This document shows positions 19,507 to 30,515 of a stretch of DNA of 64,000 bases, one piece after another (the stretch's first letter is position 1; each line of letters opens with the position of its first letter). The notes beneath the pieces are model-generated. The model saw only the letters and a program-made list of their open reading frames with translations. It searched no databases and had not been told where the DNA came from. The DNA is taken from contig NZ_CP125968.1 in the NCBI RefSeq assembly GCF_030067815.1, positions 1,914,001 through 1,978,000 on the forward strand, read 5' to 3'. Both the position numbers and the translations under genes were made by a program. The stretch is from Sporosarcina thermotolerans. GTDB lineage: Bacteria > Bacillota > Bacilli > Bacillales_A > Planococcaceae.

Positions 19507-20070
19507 TTAATCCCTTTCAAAAGGAACTGCGCCTGGGATTTCTTTGAAAGGTTCATTAGGATCGATATGATCGTAAAACATGACACCGTTCAAATGGTCC
19601 AATTCATGTTGAAATGCAATAGCCGGAAGGCCCTTTAATCTTAACTTGAATTCCTTGCCGTCAACATCGAATGCTTTAATCGTAATTCTCGAATAGCGAG
19701 GTACAAAACCTTCAACATCGCGGTCTACTGATAAACAGCCTTCTCCGGACGATAAATAAGTTCTTTCAACTGAATGGCTAATTATTTTCGGGTTGATGGC
19801 GACAAAGCTTAGCGGCTCTTTATCTTCATCATCATCTTCAATATGCAAGGCGAATACTCGTTTTGAAACATTAACCTGTGGTGCAGCGAGTCCTATGCCT
19901 GGTCGCAGGTCGTATCGTTCGCATACTTCAAAGTCTTGACTATTTATAATATATTGAAGTAACTCTTCACAAAGTTTTTTGTCTTCATCAATTAAAGGGA
20001 AAGTCACTTCTTTTGCGACTTTTCTTAGTACGGGATGACCCTCGCGCACAATATCATTCATCAAAATCAT
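19507..20070 (-). CDS. def: peptide deformylase
   Basis: 187 residues, type 2 (Gram-positive) deformylase that removes the formyl group from nascent N-terminal methionine. The three metal-site motifs are intact: GIGLAAPQ near residue 59, EGCLS near 110 and QHELDH near 154. A small acidic insertion (EDDDEDKEP) lies between motifs 1 and 2, as in other type 2 enzymes. Start at ATG complementary to 20068-20070, preceded by AAGGAAGAAG; an alternative ATG nine bases downstream is possible. Corresponds in position to ykrB of B. subtilis. Confidence 0.95.
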   Translation of the reverse strand: MILMNDIVREGHPVLRKVAKEVTFPLIDEDKKLCEELLQYIINSQDFEVCERYDLRPGIGLAAPQVNVSKRVFALHIEDDDEDKEPLSFVAINPKIISHSVERTYLSSGEGCLSVDRDVEGFVPRYSRITIKAFDVDGKEFKLRLKGLPAIAFQHELDHLNGVMFYDHIDPNEPFKEIPGAVPFERD

Positions 20071-20206
20071 TGGATGCTCTTCTTCCTTTCATTTACCATG
20101 CTTTCCTCTATTATATGCTAATAGGAAAAATGGTTAAAGTAATTTGTGCATCCTTGAAAAGGATGAACGATAGCGATATAGTGAAACAAAGATTGGAGGA
20201 AAACGT

Positions 20207-20848
20207 ATGAAGAAAAATCTGTTAGGATTTTTGGTGATCGGTGTAATGATACTATCAGGTTGCAGCATAGGTGTGTCAACCGAGAAACAATTATCCGACA
20301 CGCTATCTAAAATGAATGATTCTGAGTCGGAATATCGAAATACGCAAAGTGAAATGACAGAGATGGAATTGACGGAACAAAAGATATTTGAAGAAACAAT
20401 GGAGTTAACGAAGGAAGATGTTGATAAGTTACGGTCCAATGTGACAGAGTTGGAGAAACTTATTGAAGAGAGGTTAGGTCAATTAGGCAAAGAAAAAGAA
20501 TCCATGAAGGAAGCGGAAGGATTCATCAAAGAACTCGATACGATTCTGGAAAAAGCTTCAGAATCGGAGAAAAGTCAGGTCGAAAAGTTGAAAGTCTCTG
20601 TTCAAAAACGATATGAACTACATCGGTCATTTGTGGATGAATATAGAAAGTTAGCTTCTCTTCAAAAAGAATTTTACAGTGTTTTATCCAAAGAAGATGT
20701 TAAATTGGAAGAATTAAAGCAAAGAGTGGAAGAAATCAACGAACAAAATGCGGTTGTTAAAACTGCTATTGCCGATTTCAATGAAGCAACAAAAGAAGTC
20801 AATTCGATAAAGGACGATGTGTTTTCAAGTTTAGAAAAGGATAAATAA
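20207..20848 (+). CDS. ykyA: YkyA-family lipoprotein
   Basis: 213 residues. Lipoprotein signal MKKNLLGFLVIGVMILSGCS, cysteine at 19, then an almost wholly helical Glu/Lys-rich body likely to form coiled coils. Family YkyA, found just upstream of the pyruvate dehydrogenase operon in Bacillus, as here. It is anchored on the outer face of the membrane; the role is unknown. Ribosome site TTGGAGGAAA before ATG 20207. Confidence 0.88.
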   Translation: MKKNLLGFLVIGVMILSGCSIGVSTEKQLSDTLSKMNDSESEYRNTQSEMTEMELTEQKIFEETMELTKEDVDKLRSNVTELEKLIEERLGQLGKEKESMKEAEGFIKELDTILEKASESEKSQVEKLKVSVQKRYELHRSFVDEYRKLASLQKEFYSVLSKEDVKLEELKQRVEEINEQNAVVKTAIADFNEATKEVNSIKDDVFSSLEKDK

Positions 20849-20858
20849 AGGAAATGGG

Positions 20859-20888
20859 TAAAGTGGTGGCGATTTGCTCCACTTTTTC
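20859..20888 (+). terminator. terminator after ykyA
   Basis: AAAGTGG ... CCACTTT stem with a 12-base loop and a T-rich tail. Confidence 0.65.
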
Positions 20889-20953
20889 TTTTTCTTAAAA
20901 TGCATAACTATTATAATACAGGTGAAATATTGTAGTAGTACAGACTGTTATTC

Positions 20954-20962
20954 TGGTATAAT
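20954..20962 (+). promoter_or_regulatory. extended -10 promoter of the pdh operon
   Basis: TGGTATAAT, a TGn extended -10, about 135 bases before pdhA; the -35 is weak. A second TATAAT lies at 20912-20917. The long leader to 21104 shows no clear riboswitch fold. Confidence 0.5.
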
Positions 20963-21089
20963 TAAGATAGTGATTACGCATTGAAATAACGATGATTTCA
21001 ACGATTGACCAATTTGCTCCACTTAAGTATACTAAATGGTGAAGACTATTGTATCACTTTAAGTAATAGAAAAAATAATACAGTTATAA

Positions 21090-22220
<1,131 letters not shown>

Positions 22221-22223
22221 CCG

Positions 22224-23199
22224 ATGGCACAAATGACGATGATTCAAGCGATTACCGATGCAATGCGCACGGAGCTTAAAAATGATGAAAACGTCCTCGT
22301 CTTCGGTGAAGACGTTGGGGTAAATGGCGGTGTATTCCGCGCAACAGAGGGGCTACAAAAAGAATTTGGCGAGGATCGAGTATTCGATACACCACTTGCC
22401 GAGTCTGGTATCGGCGGACTTGCAATTGGTTTATCGTTAACTGGATTCCGTCCGGTAATGGAAATCCAATTCTTCGGTTTCATTTTTGAAGTGATCGACT
22501 CTGTAAGCGGTCAGCTAGCACGTCAATCCTTCCGTAGTGGTGGACATTTCAATGCTCCAGTTACAATCCGTTCTCCATTCGGCGGGGGTGTTGCAACACC
22601 GGAAATGCATGCTGATAGCTTAGAAGGACTTGTCGCATCACAACCGGGGATAAAAGTAGTTATTCCTTCAACTCCTTATGATGCAAAAGGGCTTCTTATT
22701 TCTGCTATTAAGGATGATAATCCGGTTGTTTTCCTTGAGCATATGAAACTTTACCGTTCATTCAGACAAGAAGTTCCTGAGGGAGAATACAATTCCACTT
22801 GGTAAGGCTGATGTGAAACGTGAAGGTAGCGATCTTTCAATCATTACTTATGGTGCGATGGTGCATGAAAGCTTGAAAGCAGCTGAAGTATTGGAGAAAG
22901 AAGGATACTCAGTAGAAGTAGTTGACTTGCGGACAATCCAACCATTGGATATCGAAACAATCATTGCATCCGTTGAGAAAACGAACCGAGCAATCGTTGT
23001 CCAAGAAGCACAAAAACAAGCAGGTATAGCAGCTAATGTCGTATCCGAAATTACAGAACGAGCAATCTTGAGCTTGGAGGCTCCAGTCTTAAGGGTGGCA
23101 GCTCCAGATACAATCTATCCATTTGCACAAGGTGAAAATGCTTGGCTGCCGGATGCAAACGACATTATTGAAACAGCTAAGAAAGTGTTGACATTCTAA
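22224..23199 (+). CDS. pdhB: pyruvate dehydrogenase E1 component, beta subunit (one frameshift)
   Basis: 325 residues after correction, the usual family length. Conserved [19 protein letters not shown] at the N-terminus and [19 protein letters not shown] near 265. The frame breaks at 22789-22791: the bases read GAA TAC AAT TCC, while the family sequence [15 protein letters not shown] needs two more bases (TACACA for TACA). It is the only two-base indel in the window, consistent with loss of one CA unit. Pairs with PdhA to form the E1 tetramer. Confidence 0.95.
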
Positions 23200-23238
23200 T
23201 TTGAGGTTTAACAGTGACAATATGAAAGGGTGAATCTT

Positions 23239-24559
23239 GTGGCATATGAATTCCGTTTACCGGATATCGGAGAAGGAATCCACGAAGGTGAAGTTGTAAA
23301 GTGGTTTGTTGCTAAAGGCGATAAAATCAATGAAGACGACACGCTTCTTGAAATCCAAAATGATAAAGCAGTAGTAGAGATACCATCTCCTGTTACCGGC
23401 ACAGTTGAAGAAATCCTTGTTGAAGAAGGTAAAGTTGCAATTGTTGGAGACGTTTTAATCCGTCTTGATGCTCCAGGATTCGAAAGTCCTCATGTTGAAG
23501 AAGAGGGCAAGAGGAGACTGAAGCACAGGTTCAGTCGACTGCTGAAGCAGGACAAAAAATCGAAAAGGCTGAAGTAAAGCAACAGCAGCCTGAAAAAGTG
23601 CAAGCTGAAGAATCACCATCACTACGTGTTATCGCGATGCCATCTGTCCGAAAATATGCTCGTGAGCAGGGAGTAGATATTCGTCAGGTGCAAGGGTCAG
23701 GTAAAAACGGGCGTGTTGTGAAGAGGATATTGAGACGTTCTTAAGCGGCGGACAACAGGAAGTTGCACAACCGACTCAAGAAGCTCAAACTACAGACGCT
23801 GTTGTATCTGAAGAAAAAGTTGCTATCCCTGCGGCACCAGTCGTGCTTGAGGGTGATTTCCCAGAAACTCGTGAGAAAATGTCAGGAATCCGTAAGGCAA
23901 TTGCAAAAGCAATGGTCAATTCCAAGCATACTGCACCACACGTGACATTATTGGATGAAATCGATGTAACCGAGCTTGTCGCTCATCGTAAGAAATTCAA
24001 GGCGATTGCTGCGGAAAAAGATATTAAGTTAACATATCTTCCTTACGTTGTAAAAGCTCTTGTATCGACCTTACGTGAGTTCCCGCAGTTGAATACATCA
24101 CTTGATGATGCAAAAGAAGAAATTATTCAAAAGCATTATTACAACATTGGAATTGCGGCTGATACAGATCGCGGTCTTTTAGTTCCGGTAATTAAACATG
24201 CAGATCGTAAATCAGTATTTGCAATTTCTGAAGAGATTAGCACGTTGGGAGAAAAGGCTCGTGACGGTAAATTAAGCCCCGCAGAAATGAAAGGTGCTTC
24301 TTGTTCAATCACGAATATCGGCTCTGCAGGTGGACAATGGTTCACACCGATTATCAACCATCCTGAGGTTGCAATTCTTGGAATTGGAAGAATTTCAGAA
24401 AAACCAATTGTAAAAAATGGTGAAATTATAGCTGCACCTATGTTAGCATTATCTTTGGTATTCGATCATCGAGTGATTGATGGTGTTACAGGACAGCAAG
24501 CTCTGAACCATATTAAAAAATTACTCGGCAATCCAGAACTATTATTAATGGAGGCGTAA
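23239..24559 (+). CDS. pdhC: dihydrolipoyl acetyltransferase, pyruvate dehydrogenase E2 (two frameshifts)
   Basis: About 440 residues. One lipoyl domain with the lipoylated lysine in [14 protein letters not shown] (about residue 43), an E1/E3-binding domain ([20 protein letters not shown], about 145), a linker rich in Gln/Glu/Ala, then the acetyltransferase core ending in [18 protein letters not shown] with catalytic His and Asp. Start at GTG 23239, eight bases after AAAGGG. Breaks at 23509-23510 and 23721-23722 each need one extra A (AAGAGG to AAAGAGG); both lie in linker regions. It forms the 60-subunit core of the complex. Confidence 0.94.
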
Positions 24560-24563
24560 GCAA

Positions 24564-25975
24564 ATGGTAGTAGGAGACTTTCCAATCGAAGTGGATACAC
24601 TTGTTGTAGGATCTGGCCCAGGAGGATACGTTGCGGCAATCCGAGCAGCGCAGTTGGGACAAAAAGTGACAATCGTTGAAAGAGAAAATCTTGGAGGCGT
24701 ATGTCTGAACGTTGGATGCATCCCTTCCAAAGCACTTATTTCTGTAGGTCACCGTTACGCATCTGCTAAGAATTCCGATGATATGGGAATTACGGCAACA
24801 GATGTAAAGCTTGACTTCTCAAAAGCTCAAGCTTTCAAAAATAGTGTAGTCAACAAATTGACTGGCGGCGTTGAAGGATTGTTAAAAGGTAATAAAGTGG
24901 ATATCGTCACGGGGAAGCATACTTCGTTGACGCTAATACTGCAAAAGTAATGGACGAGAAATCTTCGCAAACGTATAAGTTTAAAAATGCGATCATCGCT
25001 ACTGGTTCACGTCCTGTTGAAATTCCATCATTCAAATACTCGAAACGTGTTATCAATTCTACAGGGGCGCTAAACTTAGAAGAGGTGCCTGGACATCTTG
25101 TAGTTATCGGTGGCGGTTACATAGGAACTGAACTTGGTTCCGCTTATGCCAACCTTGGATCGAAAGTTACAATTATCGAAGGTGGAGATGATATCCTTGC
25201 TGGCTTCGAAAAACAAATGACTCAAATCGTTAAAAAAGGCTTGAAGAATAAAGGCGTCGAAGTGGTTGTGAAAGCATCTGCAAAAGGCGTTGAAGAGTCC
25301 GATACTGGAGTTGTCGTTACTTACGAAGCAAAAGGCGAAGAGCAAAAAGTTGAAGCTGACTATGTTCTCGTTACAGTTGGACGTCGTCCGAACACAGATG
25401 AAATCGGTCTTGAAGAAATGGGCGTTAAATTCCTTGAGCGTGGTTTGATCGATGTAGATAAGCAATGCCGTACAAGTATCTCGAACATCTATGCAATCGG
25501 TGATATCGTATCGGGTCCACAGCTTGCACACAAAGCTTCTTATGAAGCGAAAGTAGCAGCTGAAGCGATTTCAGGCGAGAAATCCGAGGTAGATTATTTG
25601 GCTATTCCGGCTGTCTGCTTCACTGATCCTGAGCTTGCAACAGTAGGATTAAATGAAAAACAAGCGAAAGACGAAGGGTATGAAGTTGTAGCTGGCAAAT
25701 TCCCATTTGCTGCAAATGGACGTGCGCTTGCACTGAATGCAACTGACGGTTTCGTTAAACTTGTTTCACGTAAAGAAGACGGATTACTATTAGGTGCGCA
25801 AATCGTAGGAGAAAATGCATCCGATATGATAGCGGAACTTGGACTTGCAATTGAAGCAGGTATGACACTTGAAGATATCGCAATGACAATCCATGCGCAT
25901 CCAACATTGGGTGAAATCTCAATGGAAGCAGCGGAAGTTGCTTTAGGTAAACCTATTCATATGATTACAAAATAA
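24564..25975 (+). CDS. pdhD: dihydrolipoamide dehydrogenase, pyruvate dehydrogenase E3 (one frameshift)
   Basis: 470 residues after correction, as in B. subtilis. FAD motif [17 protein letters not shown], redox-active disulphide [16 protein letters not shown] motif [17 protein letters not shown] and the C-terminal catalytic His-Glu (HAHPTLGEI). One G is missing in the run at 24911-24914; restored, the sequence reads [18 protein letters not shown]. Its ribosome site GGAGG lies in the end of pdhC. Reoxidises the E2 lipoamide with NAD+; probably also serves other 2-oxoacid dehydrogenases. Confidence 0.96.
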
Positions 25976-25994
25976 TATTTCATGTTTAATAGAG

Positions 25995-26034
25995 AACGCG
26001 TCCAAGGCATGAATTGCCGCCGGACGCGTTTTAT
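25995..26034 (+). terminator. terminator of the pdh operon
   Basis: AACGCGTCC / GGACGCGTT stem with an 18-base loop and TTTT. Confidence 0.8.
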
Positions 26035-26097
26035 TCGTTTGAAGCGATATCCAAAATCATGTTAGGATTGAATTATTCAATAAAAGGAGATGTTTCT

Positions 26098-26942
26098 ATG
26101 AAAAGAGAATACTATACATACCATTACTGTCCATGCTGCTTTTGGCTTCTTGCAATGAAAAAACGAATCCTGAAACTTCTCTACATGAAGAAAATCCAGC
26201 AAATGCAGAAATAGAAACAGAAGAGGTTTTGGAAAAGGATATTGAAAATGAATCCGAAACGGAAATAGCAGAGGAAGAAGAGGAGAAATCTATTCGAGCA
26301 CCACAATACGTGATGAATCCAAATACGTATTCAATCGAACCATTCGGTGAAGCGGACCCAAAAGTTGTACTTCTTACAATAGACGACGCTCCAGATAAAC
26401 GGGCTCTTGATATGGCCAAGACATTGAAGGAATTGGGTGTTCCTGCAATTTTCTTCGTCAACGGTCACTTCATCGCTACTGACGAAAAAAAGACGATTCT
26501 GAAAGAAATCCATGATATGGGTTTTATAATCGGTAATCATACAAAAACGCATGCGAATCTAAAAAAAATATCGGAAGATGAACAACGTGAGGAAATCATT
26601 TCCGTGAATGATATCGTTGAAGAGGTGACTGGTGAGCGTCCAAAGTTTTTCCGTGCTCCATTTGGTGTGAATACCGATTTTAGCCGTGCTTTGGCGAAAG
26701 AAGAAGGTATGCTGTTGATGAATTGGTCATATGGATACGATTATGAAAAAGAGTATATGACGAAAGAAAAAATTGCGGATATTATGGTGAATACTGAACT
26801 CTTGAGAAATGGCTCAAATCTATTAATGCATGATAGGGAATGGACAGCTGATGCGTTAGAGGAGATAGTAAACGGATTGCGAGAGAAAGGTTATAATTTT
26901 GTCGATCCGAATTTGATAAAAGGAATAGAAGAGAATGAATAA
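26098..26942 (+). CDS. polysaccharide deacetylase family lipoprotein (frameshift in signal peptide)
   Basis: About 281 residues. NodB homology domain: TIDDAPD (motif 1, aspartates kept), GNHTKTHANL (motif 2, zinc histidines), FRAPFG (motif 3) and LLMHD (motif 5). Such enzymes de-N-acetylate peptidoglycan or other wall glycans. The frame with ATG 26098 and the strong site AAAGGAGA runs out at once. Adding one A to AAAA at 26101-26104 gives MKKRILYIPLLSMLLLASCN, a textbook lipoprotein signal with lipobox LASC. An acidic spacer of about 35 residues follows the cysteine. It replaces slp/speA found here in B. subtilis. Confidence 0.87.
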
Positions 26943-26961
26943 GTGAATGGGGGAATGAATC

Positions 26962-27918
26962 ATGCAGTGGAAAACGAGAGTTACTGAACTGTTGGGAATT
27001 GAATACCCGATTATTCAAGGAGGTTTGGCTTATCTTGCGTATTCGGACCTTGCTGCAGCGGTTTCCAAAGCCGGTGGACTTGGACAAATTACAGCGATGA
27101 GTCTTGAATCTCCAGATGCGTTAAGAGAGGAAATAAAAAAAGTTAAGTCGTTGACGAATAAGCCTTTTGGCGTGAACTTTGCAATTGGTCAACATGGAAG
27201 GCCGTATGAACATCTATTGGATGTAGCAATCGAAGAAAATGTTAAGGTGGTCTCTGTTACTGGGGGAAATCCAGCTCCATTCTTTGAGTACTTAAAAGGG
27301 ATCGATATAAAAAAACTTGTCTTAGTTGCCTCCAAGAGACAAGCGATAAAAGCGGAATCCCTCGGAGCGGATGCTGTAATGGTTGTCGGCCAAGAAGGTG
27401 GCGGCCATTTAGGGCGTGACGATATCGGTACGTTTGTCTTAGTCCCTCAAGTTGTTGACGCTGTTAAAATCCCTGTAATCGCTTCAGGTGGCATTGGGGA
27501 CGGACGTGGATGGATGGCTGCTCATACCTTAGGCGCGGAAGGCATTGAGATGGGAACGCGTTTTATCGCGACAAAAGAATGTGTTCATGCCTCCTCTGCG
27601 TATAAAGATGCATTACTTCAAGCTGAGGAAACAGGTACAGTTGTCATTAAACGTACAATTGGCGCACCTGCACGCGCCCTCACTGGTACATGGACTGAAA
27701 AAATCTTACGTATGGAAGCCGACAATGCGGATTATGATAAGTTGAAGGATTATATTAGCGGAGAGGCAAATTGCCGATTTATCCATCATGGGGACGAGCA
27801 GCAAGGTTTCGGTTGGGCTGGACAAGTTGCTGGAATGATTGAGGATGTACCTTCAGTTGCTGAATTGATCGGACGAATGGTAGATCAAGCCGAAAAAATA
27901 CGTGGAAAATGGGCTTGA
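26962..27918 (+). CDS. nitronate monooxygenase family flavoprotein
   Basis: 318 residues, FMN-dependent TIM barrel of the NMO/2-nitropropane dioxygenase and FabK superfamily. N-terminal EYPIIQGGLAYLAYSDLAAAVSKAGGLG, the QEGGGHLGR glycine-rich loop with the conserved histidine near residue 150, and PVIASGGIGDGRG near 178. Family members oxidise nitronates (such as propionate 3-nitronate) or act as enoyl-ACP reductase; NMO is more likely because the FabK cluster genes are absent. Seventeen bases after the deacetylase, so possibly co-transcribed. Confidence 0.88.
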   Translation: MQWKTRVTELLGIEYPIIQGGLAYLAYSDLAAAVSKAGGLGQITAMSLESPDALREEIKKVKSLTNKPFGVNFAIGQHGRPYEHLLDVAIEENVKVVSVTGGNPAPFFEYLKGIDIKKLVLVASKRQAIKAESLGADAVMVVGQEGGGHLGRDDIGTFVLVPQVVDAVKIPVIASGGIGDGRGWMAAHTLGAEGIEMGTRFIATKECVHASSAYKDALLQAEETGTVVIKRTIGAPARALTGTWTEKILRMEADNADYDKLKDYISGEANCRFIHHGDEQQGFGWAGQVAGMIEDVPSVAELIGRMVDQAEKIRGKWA

Positions 27919-27937
27919 AGAAAGGTGCGGAAGAATA

Positions 27938-28207
27938 TTGGATTATAATTACCCACTGAGTCATCATTGGACGACTGAAGAAATAATTGATGTTGTAAAT
28001 TTCTTTCAGGCTGTCGAAAAGGCTTATGAAAAAGAAATAAAGAGAGAGAATTTCATGAATGCTTATAGGGCTTTCAAAAAGGTCGTTCCTTCAATGGCAG
28101 AAGAAAAAACGATTTTCAAAGAATTTGAAGACGTCAGCGGGTTTAATAGCTATAAAATCGTGAAGTCCGCTAAAGAAGGCGATGACGGTGAATTAATCAA
28201 GGCATAA
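27938..28207 (+). CDS. yktA: UPF0223 family protein YktA
   Basis: 89 residues, small soluble protein; MDYNYPLSHHWTTEEIIDVV at the start and KTIFKEFEDVSGFNSYKIVK near the end match UPF0223. Start taken at TTG 27938 because the family begins with (M)xYxYP; the frame is open upstream into the end of the NMO gene. Same neighbourhood (yktA-yktB) as B. subtilis. Function unknown. Confidence 0.85.
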   Translation: MDYNYPLSHHWTTEEIIDVVNFFQAVEKAYEKEIKRENFMNAYRAFKKVVPSMAEEKTIFKEFEDVSGFNSYKIVKSAKEGDDGELIKA

Positions 28208-28258
28208 CGGGCGGGTACGAAAAAAAGTTTTTCTGAAAAAACGACTTATACAATTGAG

Positions 28259-28292
28259 AAAAGGGATGCATACTACATGCATCCCTTCCTTT
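28259..28292. terminator. bidirectional terminator between yktA and yktB
   Basis: AAGGGATGCAT / ATGCATCCCTT stem with a 5-base loop and flanking A and T runs. Confidence 0.9.
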
Positions 28293-28915
28293 TATCCGAT
28301 GATGACATCATATAAAGGATAAAGATCATTGATTGTTTTTTCCACAAGTACCAAAAATTCTGTTTCAGAAAGGGTGGTTGCTACGTCTGTAGACAAATGC
28401 TTACCGATTACAAGCTCAGCTTTTTTTACGGTTTTTAACCTTTCCAATAAACTTTCGATCCCTTCAATCCCTATTTCATGTATGTATTCCGCCTCAGGTT
28501 TCATATGGTCACCCGATATAACGAAGTCTTCAGGTAAAGATAAAAGCACGTTACTGTTTTTACTAAGCCTTTCAGCAATTCCTTTTTTATCCGGATTTTC
28601 ATAAATTACGGCCAAAATGATAAATAAATGGGTTCCCCATAATCCCACTTGAAAATGCGGTAAAGCTTTATATCCTCGTTTTGCAGGAGCGAACGCCACC
28701 CAGCTATCTTTCGGCGGATTAACCGTCCTTCTTGCGTGTTTTGCAATATGTGGATAAAATTCGCCTGTTCCATGAGAAGATAAAAAAGTTGCAATATGTT
28801 CACCAATTACTCCAAACTTCGGTTGAATTCTATTTTGAAGCGCACTCATTCTGTTATCTAATCCATCTATTGAAAATACATTAAAATCTTCTTTTGTCCA
28901 AAATCCTTGTGTCAA
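28292..28915 (-). CDS. yktB: DUF1054 protein YktB
   Basis: About 207 residues; hallmark AKHARRTVNPPKDSWVAFAP and KRGYKALPHFQVGLWGTHLF. Start at TTG (complement of 28913-28915) with GGAGGAG seven bases upstream, giving MTQGFWTKEDFNVF as in YktB; an ATG nine codons further upstream has a weaker site. Function unknown; monocistronic on the minus strand between plus-strand neighbours. Confidence 0.88.
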   Translation of the reverse strand: MTQGFWTKEDFNVFSIDGLDNRMSALQNRIQPKFGVIGEHIATFLSSHGTGEFYPHIAKHARRTVNPPKDSWVAFAPAKRGYKALPHFQVGLWGTHLFIILAVIYENPDKKGIAERLSKNSNVLLSLPEDFVISGDHMKPEAEYIHEIGIEGIESLLERLKTVKKAELVIGKHLSTDVATTLSETEFLVLVEKTINDLYPLYDVIIG

Positions 28916-29074
28916 TTTTAACTCCTCCATTTCATTCTCCACGTTTATCGTAACAGAAAACGGGGAACAATCTTATACAAGAAGGCTTATAACTAACAAA
29001 AGCAAAATGGCCAGCATAAGTTAGAAGTAAGTAAATGCATCGTAAGTAAATGATAAAAAAAGGGGTGTTACGAA

Positions 29075-29272
29075 ATGAAACAAGTCGTCCATATTATCCG
29101 TAAAGCTGAAATTGAAAAGGAGTACGTGAAACTACTGCATCTTGAATTGGATTATGAATTAGCTACATTGTTCGATGCCATGCAAGAGAAGGATAGCAAA
29201 CAGGCTGAGAAAAGCAAGGTAAGACTCACTGAAATCCATTGTGAGCTGGAGACTTTCAATGCTTTTGCGTAA
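29075..29272 (+). CDS. ykzI: small conserved protein YkzI
   Basis: 65 residues, helical and charged (IIRKAEIEKEYVKLLHLELD). It lies between yktB and the inositol monophosphatase gene, as ykzI does in B. subtilis. Clear ribosome site AAGGGGTG before ATG 29075. Role unknown. Confidence 0.75.
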   Translation: MKQVVHIIRKAEIEKEYVKLLHLELDYELATLFDAMQEKDSKQAEKSKVRLTEIHCELETFNAFA

Positions 29273-29294
29273 TAGAAATCCATCGAACCGAATT

Positions 29295-29347
29295 AGGCGC
29301 CTTCACTGAAAACCCTTTAGGGTACATAACAGTGTGGGCGCCTTTTT
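29295..29347 (+). terminator. long three-tier stem terminator after ykzI
   Basis: Nested pairs AGGCGCC/GGCGCCT, CACTG/CAGTG and ACCCT/AGGGT, followed by TTTTT. Confidence 0.8.
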
Positions 29348-29399
29348 GTCTGCGGATTATGTTATTATTGAATAATAAGACTGTAGATGGGGTGTATAG

Positions 29400-30191
29400 A
29401 TGAACTGGGGAGCAATTGACCGGTATGCAAAATCCCTTATTAAAGAAGCGGGCCATAAAATAAGGGTGTCCTTTTACAAAACAATTGATGTTGAGTCTAA
29501 AGCTGAAGCGAATGATTTAGTCACGAATATTGACCGTGACATCGAACAATTTTTCATTCGCAAGATTAGAGAGAAATTTCCTGATCACCGTATTTTTGGG
29601 GAAGAGGGTTTTGGTGATGAGATCAAGTCACTTGAAGGTGTGATTTGGATGCTTGATCCGATAGATGGTACTATGAATTTCATCCACCAAAAAAGGAACT
29701 TCGCTATTTCACTTGGCATTTATCTTGAAGGCGTTGGAATACTTGGTTATATATATGATGTGATGAATGATGACTTTTACCATGCCGTAAAAGGCGAAGG
29801 GGCATATTTTAACGATGAACGTCTCCCTATGCTTGAAAATACGCCGATCGAAGAAGCGGTCATTGGTGTAAATGCCAGCTGGGTTGCACCTAATCGAAGA
29901 ATTGAACATATGCCGATTGTTGAAATGGTACATAGATGCCGTGGAACCAGATCTTATGGGTCCGCAGCCATTGAACTTGCTTATGTGTCATCAGGGCGTA
30001 TCGATGCCTATATGTCTCTGCGTTTATCGCCTTGGGATATTGCCGGAGGAATGGTCATCGCCCAGGAGGTTGGGGCGATAGCGACAAATATGAAAGGTGA
30101 AAACCCGCATTTATTAGGGCAGGATACTTTTATCGTTGCAAAATCCGGATTACATGAGGAGATTTTGAAAAACTATATAGTACTCAAATAA
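29400..30191 (+). CDS. suhB: inositol-1-monophosphatase family protein
   Basis: 263 residues. Metal-binding motifs EEG (FGEEGFGDE near residue 73), WMLDPIDGTMNFIHQ near 85 and SPWDIAGGMVIAQEVG near 205 are those of the IMPase/SuhB family; orthologue of YktC. Hydrolyses inositol or related sugar monophosphates with Mg2+; relatives also act on NADP or fructose-1,6-bisphosphate. ATG 29400 after GGGGTG. Confidence 0.93.
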   Translation: MNWGAIDRYAKSLIKEAGHKIRVSFYKTIDVESKAEANDLVTNIDRDIEQFFIRKIREKFPDHRIFGEEGFGDEIKSLEGVIWMLDPIDGTMNFIHQKRNFAISLGIYLEGVGILGYIYDVMNDDFYHAVKGEGAYFNDERLPMLENTPIEEAVIGVNASWVAPNRRIEHMPIVEMVHRCRGTRSYGSAAIELAYVSSGRIDAYMSLRLSPWDIAGGMVIAQEVGAIATNMKGENPHLLGQDTFIVAKSGLHEEILKNYIVLK

Positions 30192-30192
30192 A

Positions 30193-30227
30193 AAAAGGAC
30201 TGCTTAAAATAACCTGCAGTCCCTTTT
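30193..30227. terminator. terminator between suhB and ylaF
   Basis: AAAAGGACTGC ... GCAGTCCCTTTT stem with A and T runs on either side, shared by the convergent genes. Confidence 0.85.
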
Positions 30228-30232
30228 CACGA

Positions 30233-30418
30233 TTATAATAAACCTTGTTCCCGCATCTTCTTCTTCGTTTTGAAACCATTACCCATGACGAAAATAAGTG
30301 CGAGAATAGCAATTAGAGCAGCGGGGATGCTACGCATGCCTACGGCTATACCAATACCACACATGGCAGCAATTGCAGCAAAAGAATAAATGACGAAAAC
30401 CCATTTAATATTCTTCAA
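30233..30418 (-). CDS. ylaF: DUF5325 membrane protein YlaF
   Basis: 61 residues, two membrane spans (WVFVIYSFAAIAAMCGIGIA and SIPAALIAILALIFVMG) and a basic C-terminus FKTKKKMREQ. Position beside typA identifies YlaF. Function unknown; the positive-inside tail faces the cytoplasm. Confidence 0.8.
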   Translation of the reverse strand: MKNIKWVFVIYSFAAIAAMCGIGIAVGMRSIPAALIAILALIFVMGNGFKTKKKMREQGLL

Positions 30419-30465
30419 AATGATACATCTCCCGAAATAAAATGTTTTTTAATACCATCCCTATG

Positions 30466-30474
30466 TGCTATAAT
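30466..30474 (+). promoter_or_regulatory. extended -10 promoter of typA
   Basis: TGCTATAAT, an exact TGnTATAAT, 42 bases before the typA start; no good -35. Confidence 0.65.
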
Positions 30475-30515
30475 AACACAGTTATACATCTGATAAAAGA
30501 TAACGGAGTGAAAAC